Shown one piece after another: positions 47,305 to 55,442 of a stretch of DNA of 64,000 nucleotides. Both the position numbers and the translations under genes were made by a program. Numbering within the stretch: position 1 is the stretch's first letter; each line of letters starts with the position of its first letter. Under the pieces are notes generated by a model. That model saw only the letters and a list, made by a program, of their open reading frames with translations, was not told the origin of the DNA and searched no databases. Origin of the DNA: Pseudomonas cremoricolorata (GTDB lineage Bacteria; Pseudomonadota; Gammaproteobacteria; Pseudomonadales; Pseudomonadaceae); assembly GCF_000759535.1 (NCBI RefSeq), contig NZ_CP009455.1, positions 4,526,001-4,590,000 of the forward strand, written 5' to 3'.

Positions 47305-49752
47305 ATGTTGCTGTTGTGGCTGGTTGTACTGGTGCTCGGCACCGCCTATCTCGTGCATCGGCGGTTGTCGCCTCTGCAGGTACTGGCCGCAGTGGCCGGG
47401 TATACCGTGCTGATGGGCATCTTCAGCACCGCGCCCGGGTGGCTGCTAGTGCTGCTGTGGGTGCTGATCGCCGCGGTGGGTGCACTGTTGCTGCTGCCGG
47501 ACTGGCGCCGTAAGACGGTCAGCGCGCCGACCTTCAAGTGGGTGCAGCGCACGCTTCCGCCGATGTCGCAGACCGAACGCGAAGCCATCGACGCCGGTAC
47601 CGTATGGTGGGATGGTCAGTTGTTCAGCGGTCGCCCCGACTGGAACACCCTGCTCGCCTACCCTGCCCCAACCCTCACGGCAGAAGAACAGGCGTTCATC
47701 GATGGCCCGACCGAAGCGCTCTGTGCCATGGTCAGCGACTGGCAGATCGGCCAGGACATGGACCTGCCACCGCAAGCCTGGCAGCACATCAAGGAAAACG
47801 GCTTCTTCGCCCTGATCATTCCCAAGGAATTCGGCGGCAAAGGGTTCTCGGCCTACGCCCACTCGCAAGTGGCCATGAAGCTCGCGACTCGCAGCGGTGA
47901 CCTGGCCTCCACGGTGATGGTGCCCAACTCGCTCGGCCCGGCCGAACTGCTGCTGCACTACGGCACCGAAGCGCAGCGCAACCACTACCTGCCGCGCCTG
48001 GCCCGCGGCGAAGACATCCCCTGCTTCGCCCTCACCGGCCCGCACGCCGGTTCCGACGCCGGCGCCATGACCGACACCGGTATCATCTGCAAAGGCCAGT
48101 GGCAGGGCGAAGAAGTCATCGGCCTGCGCCTGACTTGGGAAAAGCGTTACATCACACTGGGTCCGGTGGCCACCCTGCTCGGCTTGGCGTTCAAGGCCTA
48201 CGACCCTGAGCACCTTCTGGGCGATCAGGAAGAACTGGGCATCACCCTGGCGCTGATTCCCACCGATACTCCTGGCGTGGAAATCGGCAAGCGCCACTTG
48301 CCGCTGGGCGCCGCATTCATGAATGGCCCGAACAGCGGCAAGGACGTGTTCGTGCCATTGGATTTCCTCATCGGCGGCCAGGAGATGCTCGGCAAGGGCT
48401 GGATGATGCTGATGAACTGTCTGTCGGTGGGCCGCTCCATTTCTCTGCCGGCCGTGGGCACCGGCGCGGCCAAGTACACCAGCCTGGTCACTGGCCAGTA
48501 CGCCAACATCCGCGAACAGTTCAATGTGCCTTTGGCCGCATTCGAAGGGATTCAGGAATCGCTGGCGCGCATCGGCGGCAACGCCTGGCTGATGGACAGC
48601 GCGCGTCTGCTGACCGCCAAGGCGGTGGACCTTGGCGAAAAGCCCTCGGTGCTGTCGGCCATTCTCAAGTATCACCTCACCGAACGGGGCCGCGAGTGCA
48701 TCCAGCACGCCATGGACGTGCACGGCGGCAAGGGCATCATCATGGGCCCGAACAACTACCTGGGTCGCAACTGGCAGGGGGCGCCGATCTTCATCACGGT
48801 CGAAGGGGCGAACATTCTGTCGCGAAACCTGATGATCTTCGGTCAGGGCGCGATCCGTTGCCATCCCTATGTGTTGAAAGAAATGGCGCTGGCCAGCCGT
48901 GAGGACCACGAGCAGGCGCTCAAGGAATTCGATCCCCTGCTGATGCAGCACGTTGGCTTCGCCATCCGTAATGCCGCCAGCAGTCTGGTCCTGAGCCTTG
49001 GTCTGGGCCGCTTCGAGCGAGCGCCGGGCGATGCGCTGAGCCAGGGCTACTTCCGCGCGCTCGACCGCCAAGCTGCGGCCTTCGCCATGCTCGCCGACCT
49101 GTCGATGATGCTGCTGGGCGGCTCGCTGAAACGCCGCGAGCGTCTCAGCGCGCGCCTAGGCGATGTGCTGAGCTACCTGTATCTGTCTTCATCTGCGCTC
49201 AAGCGCTATCACGACCTCGGCTCACCCGAGCACATGCAGCCGTTGCTGCGCTGGGCTATGGAAGAAAGCCTGGGCAAGGCCGAGTATGCGCTGGACCAGT
49301 TGCTCGACAACTTCCCCAATCGCTTCGTCGGCGGCGCGCTGCGCGTGCTGGTGTTCCCCTTCGGCCGTCGCCACACCGGACCGAGCGATGAGCTGGATGC
49401 CGAAGTGGCTGCGTTGATCGGCCGCAGCAAAGGTGATCCCGCCTTGGAAGAACTCCTTGCCGGTTGCTACAGACCGCAGGCCGAGGGGGATCCGGTGGCA
49501 GCGTTGCAGCGGGCCAGTGATCTGCTGGATCAGAATGCATCTGTGCACAAGTCGCTGCGTCAAGCCGTCAGGGACGGCACTGTCAAGGTGCTACCCGGCC
49601 AGGCACTGATCGATGCGGCAGTGGACAGTGGCGCACTCTCAGCGAGTGAGGGCCAGCGCTTGAAACAGACGGAGGCGGCACGCAGGATTGTCATCGACGT
49701 CGATGCGTTCGACAAACAGGCCATTGCCCATTCCCCTGGGCAGGTGCGCTGA
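47305..49752 (+). CDS. fadE: Acyl-CoA dehydrogenase FadE
   Basis: 815 aa, the long FadE form, which carries out the first oxidation of fatty acid beta-oxidation. The start MLLLWLVVLVLGTAYLVHRR is preceded by GGAGG. Two N-terminal hydrophobic segments suggest membrane association. The flavin domain contains DLPPQAWQHIKENGFFALIIPKEFGG and CFALTGPHAGSDAG, and the catalytic region has HAMDVHGGKGIIMGPNNYLG. The C-terminal DUF1974 extension is present. It corresponds to PA2815 of P. aeruginosa by synteny with the PA2817-type gene to the right. Confidence 0.95.
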   Translation: MLLLWLVVLVLGTAYLVHRRLSPLQVLAAVAGYTVLMGIFSTAPGWLLVLLWVLIAAVGALLLLPDWRRKTVSAPTFKWVQRTLPPMSQTEREAIDAGTVWWDGQLFSGRPDWNTLLAYPAPTLTAEEQAFIDGPTEALCAMVSDWQIGQDMDLPPQAWQHIKENGFFALIIPKEFGGKGFSAYAHSQVAMKLATRSGDLASTVMVPNSLGPAELLLHYGTEAQRNHYLPRLARGEDIPCFALTGPHAGSDAGAMTDTGIICKGQWQGEEVIGLRLTWEKRYITLGPVATLLGLAFKAYDPEHLLGDQEELGITLALIPTDTPGVEIGKRHLPLGAAFMNGPNSGKDVFVPLDFLIGGQEMLGKGWMMLMNCLSVGRSISLPAVGTGAAKYTSLVTGQYANIREQFNVPLAAFEGIQESLARIGGNAWLMDSARLLTAKAVDLGEKPSVLSAILKYHLTERGRECIQHAMDVHGGKGIIMGPNNYLGRNWQGAPIFITVEGANILSRNLMIFGQGAIRCHPYVLKEMALASREDHEQALKEFDPLLMQHVGFAIRNAASSLVLSLGLGRFERAPGDALSQGYFRALDRQAAAFAMLADLSMMLLGGSLKRRERLSARLGDVLSYLYLSSSALKRYHDLGSPEHMQPLLRWAMEESLGKAEYALDQLLDNFPNRFVGGALRVLVFPFGRRHTGPSDELDAEVAALIGRSKGDPALEELLAGCYRPQAEGDPVAALQRASDLLDQNASVHKSLRQAVRDGTVKVLPGQALIDAAVDSGALSASEGQRLKQTEAARRIVIDVDAFDKQAIAHSPGQVR

Positions 49753-49790
49753 CCTGAAAATTGCAGAGGGGCGCGGCTGCGGCCCGCCCT

Positions 49791-51314
49791 TCATGAGTTG
49801 ATGTACTCCGCCATCCTTTCAGGCTCTAAAGCAGGCACCGCCATTACCAGGTATGCCCAGTACAGGTAGTTGGCGTCGGGATCCTCAGCCATCACCACGG
49901 TGTAAGGCGTTGGCTGACTGGCAGCAGCGGTAAACACACCGCCTGCATCTACGCTGCCATTGCCGAATTTCACCGCCCACTTAACCTTTTCGGCAGGAAC
50001 TTGGGCCGCCTGGCCTGCGAAACTGGTGTACCACAGCGTCAGGCGTATCTTGCCAGCCTGCACATGGGCCTTGAAGTAATGCGTAGGCTGCGTATAGATC
50101 GTCAGAAATGAAGAATTCGCAGTTCGGGAACCGCTCCTGGCAGTGACGACGTCCACGGCGAGTGGAAACGCCTTTGACGAGCGGATCACTGCAGGGACAT
50201 TGGTCTTGTTGTTCACCTCAAGCATGGCTGCCGAGACCGAGGCATGCGCTGGCTGATAGAACCATTGCCCTGATACGTTCTCAAGCACTCCCACAGCTCC
50301 AGCCGCCAACGTGCACTGAGCCACGACTCCAGCCGGCTCGAAGGCCAGCGCCTGCCTCTGGGCACCGGCACTGACCACCCGGAAGGCAGGAGTGATGGTC
50401 AATGGAAGCTGCTCGATCTTGCTATCGATCGGGCGGTGCCGCGACGCGATGGAGTCATAACCAGCGACGAAGTATCCGGTAACCGGCCAGAACGCGCCGT
50501 GTGAGTAACTCGCCGTCGATGGCGGTACGAAAAGTTGCCCAACCCAATGTCGTTGCAAAGGCGGCATACCGGGTAAAACAACTTCGGGAAAAACCAGTGC
50601 CAAGAATGAGATAACGATCTGATCGCTGGCGGTAGTGGCCGGCGGCATATCGGCGCTGATGGCGTGCGGAAGGGAATCGAGCAGGTTGAAATGAATGTCA
50701 AGTTCCCCCGCGCGATCCACGAAGTCACCTTGCAACTGATGAAGCAAAGGACTCGCAGAGGGAGCCATCGGATAAAGCACGGAGCATTTGCTACGGTTGT
50801 AATACTCGATGAGTGCGGACCAGCTGTAGTTTCCGTCCGAACGTTCGTAAGTTGGCCGACCTGCCCAATGTAGTTTTAGCGCAGGCGGCTCGTTGCGCTG
50901 AGTGGCTTCATTCAACTGGTAACGCAAACAGCTGTCAGCCAGTGGCACTTTGATCGACAGACGAGTATCGGAAGGCGGCCAAGTGTCGCGCATCTCCTGA
51001 ATTTGTCGCCCGCCATGACCGAAGTCTCTCTTCAGGGTGAAAAGGCTGTCCTGAAGGATCCGCTTGCGCAGCGTCACTTCATGCTGGCCGTATTCCATCA
51101 TGCTGACACCGACGGCTATAGAGCCCGCTTGCCAGGTACCACTCTCGGCGGTTCGGTAATAGTGAACCCGCTCGGTAACCTCCAGGGCGTGTTGCGAAGC
51201 ATACTGAGCCCACGCACGGTCGAGCCTATCGCGCGTGATTGTCACATAGATGATTGGCAGCTCTGAAGCCGTCGTTGGACTTGCCGATTCGTGCTCAGCG
51301 TTATGTTTTGGCAT
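49791..51314 (-). CDS. Unrecognised 507-aa protein with C-terminal Ig-like part
   Basis: I do not recognise the family. No signal peptide or membrane segment is seen at the N-terminus (MPKHNAEHESASPTTASELP). The protein is rich in Ser, Thr, Ala and beta-prone stretches. The last 60 residues (VPAEKVKWAVKFGNGSVDAGGVFTA and on) resemble bacterial Ig-like (Big) domains of the form W-x-V-x(n)-G-S-V-D-x-G-x-F-x-A. A GAGGA site precedes the ATG. It is inserted between fadE and the PA2817-type gene, which are near neighbours in P. aeruginosa, and is leftward against both. It may belong with the Ig-repeat proteins further right. Confidence 0.6.
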   Translation of the reverse strand: MPKHNAEHESASPTTASELPIIYVTITRDRLDRAWAQYASQHALEVTERVHYYRTAESGTWQAGSIAVGVSMMEYGQHEVTLRKRILQDSLFTLKRDFGHGGRQIQEMRDTWPPSDTRLSIKVPLADSCLRYQLNEATQRNEPPALKLHWAGRPTYERSDGNYSWSALIEYYNRSKCSVLYPMAPSASPLLHQLQGDFVDRAGELDIHFNLLDSLPHAISADMPPATTASDQIVISFLALVFPEVVLPGMPPLQRHWVGQLFVPPSTASYSHGAFWPVTGYFVAGYDSIASRHRPIDSKIEQLPLTITPAFRVVSAGAQRQALAFEPAGVVAQCTLAAGAVGVLENVSGQWFYQPAHASVSAAMLEVNNKTNVPAVIRSSKAFPLAVDVVTARSGSRTANSSFLTIYTQPTHYFKAHVQAGKIRLTLWYTSFAGQAAQVPAEKVKWAVKFGNGSVDAGGVFTAAASQPTPYTVVMAEDPDANYLYWAYLVMAVPALEPERMAEYINS

Positions 51315-51455
51315 GGGCTGATCCTCGAGAAAGGAGCTCCAAGCAAATCAGGCATGGCGCTGGGCGACAACTGACAGAACAGCCAGTTGACAATGGCGAC
51401 CTTCACGCCCCCCATTTACCTACGTATACTCGAGGGTTTTCTCGCAGCAGAGTCT

Positions 51456-51854
51456 ATGTCGATGCTCACTCCCAACCTCGAATACCACATGCAATTGCTG
51501 CAACACCTGCGCACTATTCTCGTCGCCCTCGACGATGCGCAGTCTATACCCGAGGAGAGCCACCAGCTGTTTCTCGAACGCTTCGACGAGCTGTTGGCGC
51601 TCTTGCCAGGCGACCCGCTGCATTCGCAATACCTGGGCCAGGAACTGATTTGCCAGATATTCCTACGCTATCCGCAAATTGCTCATCTGGTGCCGCGCGA
51701 CCTGCTGTGGTTCTTCGGTGGCGACTGCCTGCACTTCATGCCCGATGAAGAGTTGAATCTCTACCAACAACTCGAAGAGCGCCGCCATGAGGCCGAGCAA
51801 CAAGGGGAACCTTTTGACTGGCAACAAGAGAAAGCGCTGCTCGGGTCTGTATAA
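51456..51854 (+). CDS. PA2817 family protein (function unknown)
   Basis: 132 aa from the ATG at 51456 (MSMLTPNLEYHMQLLQHLRT); a start two codons later, or the TTG at 51387, is possible but less family-like. Mostly helical, with FLERFDELLALLPGDPLHSQYLGQELICQIF and VPRDLLWFFGGDCLHFMPDEE as conserved blocks. No function is known. By position it corresponds to the gene beside fadE in P. aeruginosa. Its last codons and stop lie in the left end of a dispersed repeat. Confidence 0.75.
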   Translation: MSMLTPNLEYHMQLLQHLRTILVALDDAQSIPEESHQLFLERFDELLALLPGDPLHSQYLGQELICQIFLRYPQIAHLVPRDLLWFFGGDCLHFMPDEELNLYQQLEERRHEAEQQGEPFDWQQEKALLGSV

Positions 51855-52041
51855 ACAGTACTGAGACGACGGTCAGGCAAGGCCGACGGCGGCCTCGCTA
51901 AAACAGGCGAAAAAGCGGAGCGCACTGTAGTACGTGAGCATTTCGACCGGGCTGGCGATCCGGGCTGGACGCCCCCGGCTAGGCGCCCCCGGCTGTTTTC
52001 AACGCTGTATCACCATGTATCACAGTTTTTCGTACTAAACC
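51843..52041. repeat. Dispersed repeat, copy 2
   Basis: Same family as 31776-31920. Shared in order are CAGGCAAGGC, AAAACAGGCGA, AAGCGGAG, TGAGCATTTCGA, a GGCTGTTTTCAACGC block, and an end CAGTTTTTCGTACTAAACC that is the inverted form of the family's left end. It holds an extra insert of about 50 bp in the middle (GCCCCCGGCT repeated). The left end covers the stop codon of the PA2817-type gene. Confidence 0.7.
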
Positions 52042-52228
52042 TAAGTCGTTACACCACGCCATAACCCCCTTGCCATCCAAAGATCCCCTGGGTCCTACTG
52101 ACTATTCCTACATAACACTCAGCCTCCCCTTCGCTACTGTGTTCGCCGCTCCCTAACCCGCATTGCCTGGCCTTCCGGAGCGATCAATCCAACCGGGCGT
52201 GCGCGAACCAACACGAAGGAAATTCCTC
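51855..52228. other. 374-bp gap between the PA2817-type gene and the pilin gene
   Basis: The left 190 bp is the dispersed repeat. The right part is lower in GC and should carry the pilin promoter, but no convincing -35/-10 pair is seen. No gene is visible. Confidence 0.6.
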
Positions 52229-52768
52229 ATGAAATGGACTGTACTCACACTCGCTCTGGGATTGGCGAGCAGCACCGCATTTGCAGCGGACGAATCTGGT
52301 CAAATCAACTTCTACGGGACTGTATACGCTGGCGGCACATGCCCGATCGAAGTGGTCAATCCTGGTGGGAGTGTCATTCCGCGAGTGACGCTCGGTAATT
52401 TCACCACCAAATACTTCTCCAAAGTGGGCGTCTCCACCCCGGAAGTCAGCTTCGCCCTGCGCGTCACTCCTGATACGACGTGCATCATTCCACCCAACAG
52501 CAAAGCCAGCATCACCTTCACGCCATTGCATGGTTCGGTCGGCACTGACCTCTACGCGATCCGTCAGGGGGGTGCGTCCGGGCTGGGCATGTCGATCAAA
52601 GACGAGCTGCGCGCCAAGATCACCCCAGGCACCGCATCCAAAGACTACGATCTCTATGACAATCGCCCCACCGACCTGAGGTTCTACGCGGCCTACGAGT
52701 CGTATCAAGCATCCGTTGGCGACGGCCTGGCGGAGGCTGAGGTCAGCTTCGTGGTATCCCTGCCATAA
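52229..52768 (+). CDS. Type 1-like fimbrial major subunit (pilin)
   Basis: 179 aa from the ATG at 52229 with an AAGGAAATTCC site. A clear signal peptide, MKWTVLTLALGLASSTAFAA, is cleaved near residue 20. The mature protein starts DESGQINFYGTVYAGGTCPI, like FimA-class pilins (donor strand then first Cys), with the second Cys in TPDTTCIIPP. It ends AEVSFVVSLP, the C-terminal beta strand bound by chaperones. It is followed by its chaperone, but no usher or tip adhesin is present. Confidence 0.8.
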   Translation: MKWTVLTLALGLASSTAFAADESGQINFYGTVYAGGTCPIEVVNPGGSVIPRVTLGNFTTKYFSKVGVSTPEVSFALRVTPDTTCIIPPNSKASITFTPLHGSVGTDLYAIRQGGASGLGMSIKDELRAKITPGTASKDYDLYDNRPTDLRFYAAYESYQASVGDGLAEAEVSFVVSLP

Positions 52769-52830
52769 CCGCATCACCAGGTGCATACGTGCGCCTGGTG
52801 TCGATTCACCCATCGCTTCGGTCGACTCCC

Positions 52831-53565
52831 ATGCGCTCCATGCCCCCCATTTTCACCAGCCTCGCCTGCGGCTTGCTGCTGCTCGGCAGTGTGTCGAGCG
52901 CTCACGCCGCGCTGACGATCAGTCACACTCGAATCATTCACGACAGCGCCAAACGCAGCGCGTCGGTGATCATCGCCAACCCATCGGACAGGACCTTCGC
53001 GGCTCAGGCGTGGGTCAATACCGAGGCGGACGATCAAACCACTCCGGTCGCGCTGGTCGCCTCCCCCAGCCTGTTCCGAATCGATCCAGGCAAAGAACAG
53101 AGTGTGCAGATCAATGCCCTGCCCAATGACTTGCCACAAGACCGCGAATCACTGTTCTACTTCAATCTGCAGGAAATTCCGCAGACCCAGCCTGGCGATG
53201 CACAAAATGCCCTGACCATTGCCCTGCGAACGCGTATCAAGCTGTTCTACCGTCCAAGCATGCTCGGCAAGACACCCCAGGACGGACTCAAGGATCTGAC
53301 CTGGTCGGTGCAAATGGTGGAGGGCAAAGCGCATCTTGTGGTGGATAACCCTACGCCGTACCACTACACCTTCAACAATGTCGTCGTCAGCAGCGCCAGT
53401 ACCAGTGAAAGCGTCAACGCCAACAACATGGCGCCACCACTGGGCAGGCAGTCGTACCCCCTGCGCAGCTTCAGCGCTGCGGACGACCTCGAGGTCAGAT
53501 TCACCACGATCAATGATTACAGCGGTACCTCGGCCGAGCTCACCAGTCCCGTAGCCCGGCAGTGA
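52831..53565 (+). CDS. Periplasmic fimbrial chaperone (PapD-like)
   Basis: 244 aa from the ATG at 52831 (MRSMPPIFTSLACGLLLLGS), signal peptide cleaved after SSAHAA. The N-terminal Ig domain has ISHTRIIHDSAKRSASVIIANPSD, the signature ESLFYFNLQEIP and the substrate-binding Lys in LALRTRIKLFYRP. It caps pilin subunits by donor-strand complementation. It stands 62 bp after the pilin gene. No usher follows; the next gene runs in the opposite direction. Confidence 0.9.
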   Translation: MRSMPPIFTSLACGLLLLGSVSSAHAALTISHTRIIHDSAKRSASVIIANPSDRTFAAQAWVNTEADDQTTPVALVASPSLFRIDPGKEQSVQINALPNDLPQDRESLFYFNLQEIPQTQPGDAQNALTIALRTRIKLFYRPSMLGKTPQDGLKDLTWSVQMVEGKAHLVVDNPTPYHYTFNNVVVSSASTSESVNANNMAPPLGRQSYPLRSFSAADDLEVRFTTINDYSGTSAELTSPVARQ

Positions 53566-53579
53566 TCTATCGACCCAGA

Positions 53580-55031
53580 TCAGTCGCGCAAGGTCAGGTT
53601 CAAGACAGGGAATCTGACCCATGTGGCGCCGTCATCGAAACTGACTTGTGCGACCGTGGTAAAGCGCTCGAGACGCTTCAGGCCGGCCAGGAACGTCTTG
53701 GATACGGTGGCCTCATTGCCCACGCCGATTCCATGTTCAGCCTGCCGCTCGGTCACTGCATGGGCCACAAGAACGTGATAGGACGGCGCTTCAGCCCCAT
53801 TCGCAAGCACACCCGTGACGCTGATGGAAACTCGCTGCCCGGCCTGTATGAACGGCCAGGTACCTAGGGTGATCGGCACGTTCGCAGGTGCCGTCGCCAG
53901 GCTGAAGCCGGTTGCGCTGGCACCCGTCAGGCTGGGCTGGGGCAAGCCTCGGGACAACGCCTTGACAGTCAGCTCGATTGGGGTGGAAACGCTGGTACGC
54001 CCGTCCTCGACCAAGGTGTAGCCCAGGCGAATTGTCCGCTTGCTTTGCGCCAGGACTTTGTCCAGGGGAATTTCGTAATGGCGCTCACCATTCGGATGCT
54101 CGGTGCGCGTGCAATAGTAATCGGCACTTCCGGGAATGCCCCACTCCACCGTGAGGGTCTCTTCAGGATAGATGACCACGCAGGCTGGCACCTGGACGAG
54201 CAATGGCGGGGAAAAGTCATCCAGGTTCAACGTGAGCCGACCGCCTGCTCCGGCTGCCTGTGCGACATCCAGTCCGGGCAGGATCCGTGGGGCCGGTAGC
54301 GCCGCAATGCTGAGTACGGCAGGCCTTGAACGTGGGCTCAGGTTTCCGGCGCGATCGCGGATCTGGTAATGCACATAGCGCTCACCGTCTTCGCGTTCGC
54401 GGATCAACTCACCTTCGAAGGCGATTAACAGCGGCTTGCCAATATCGTGGATGGTCAGCTCGCGCTCACCGGCCTTCTGATTGGCGAACGGACGCGTGTC
54501 CCAGTAATAAATCAGCTTATCGCCCGCCGAGGCCTGCGCGTAAGCCGGTACCGCGCCCAGCAGGATGTCGTCATGTTGCTCCAGGTAACGTTCCGTTACC
54601 TCATGAGTGTCGAACTGCAGCTCGCCCTCGTCCCCACCCAGTGTCGGTGCGATCCGATCAACAGTCAAAAGCAATGGCTGCGACGCAGTCACCACACCGT
54701 TGTAGATTTGCACCTCGTAGGTCACGGTGGCCTGGCCATCGACGAGATAGCTTACAGGAACATCAATGTAGAGATCGGCGGGTCGAATGGTGTCATCCCA
54801 GCTCTTCTCGCCCACTGGCTGATCGTTCCAGTACAGCGTGAGCCGTTCGGGCGTATCGGGTGTAGGACGCGAGTTGAGCCAGGGCAGCACGCTCAAGCGC
54901 AAGGGCTGGGACAGCGCGGTCACGGGCAGGAGATTGACACTCCCACCGGGAATATCCGGTAGTGCGTCGCCAGAAATTGCCGGCGCGAGCGCCAGCGTGC
55001 TTGTCGCATGATTGCTCGACGCTTTGCTCAT
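53580..55031 (-). CDS. Ig-like repeat protein B (no signal peptide)
   Basis: 483 aa from the ATG giving MSKASSNHATSTLALAPAIS. Four modules of about 110 residues are visible, each with a strand-rich W-containing phrase (LTLYWNDQPVGEKSWDD; KLIYYWDTRPFA; TLTVEWGIPGSADYY) and ends such as LLLTVDRIAPTLGG and YQIRDRAGNLSPRSRP. This is the same module type as protein A (57784-59781), so the two are paralogues. No signal peptide, anchor or known enzyme domain is seen. Export route and function are unknown; proteins like this often lie near RHS genes in pseudomonads. Confidence 0.65.
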   Translation of the reverse strand: MSKASSNHATSTLALAPAISGDALPDIPGGSVNLLPVTALSQPLRLSVLPWLNSRPTPDTPERLTLYWNDQPVGEKSWDDTIRPADLYIDVPVSYLVDGQATVTYEVQIYNGVVTASQPLLLTVDRIAPTLGGDEGELQFDTHEVTERYLEQHDDILLGAVPAYAQASAGDKLIYYWDTRPFANQKAGERELTIHDIGKPLLIAFEGELIREREDGERYVHYQIRDRAGNLSPRSRPAVLSIAALPAPRILPGLDVAQAAGAGGRLTLNLDDFSPPLLVQVPACVVIYPEETLTVEWGIPGSADYYCTRTEHPNGERHYEIPLDKVLAQSKRTIRLGYTLVEDGRTSVSTPIELTVKALSRGLPQPSLTGASATGFSLATAPANVPITLGTWPFIQAGQRVSISVTGVLANGAEAPSYHVLVAHAVTERQAEHGIGVGNEATVSKTFLAGLKRLERFTTVAQVSFDDGATWVRFPVLNLTLRD

Positions 55032-55442
55032 GATTATCCACCCTCCAGGCACAAGCGCTATCGAAAAAGCAAAAGCGTTGGGCCGACGCCAGTCAATCAA
55101 GAACATGCAGAAGCCGACAATCCGGCGCTGCACTGAGCCCGCTTCTGCACTGCTGAATGGGCAGCATCAGGCATTGGCCTTGACGTATTGATTCGCCTGA
55201 CCTGTACACCCGTCAGGGTCCTTTGGCAGCCATCGCAGGTCAGCCTGAGCCGACGATGGGCGCAGGCTGAGATGCCATTCGCTCAGGCAAGCCGCAGGAT
55301 CGGCCATGGCTCAAGCTCATCACCGCACCTGGCCGTGCAGTCGAGGCCTGGAGGTCCAAGCGGCTTCAGCATGGCGTGGAGGTGGGGCTGCTGCCACTGC
55401 CCAAGCGAGTCGAGGCAGGCACGCACTTGTTTGTTCCAACCG
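55032..55442. other. 411-bp gap between Ig-like protein B and the autotransporter
   Basis: No gene with recognisable character on either strand; open frames here are extensions or shadows of neighbours. No clear terminator is seen after the autotransporter stop. Confidence 0.5.
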
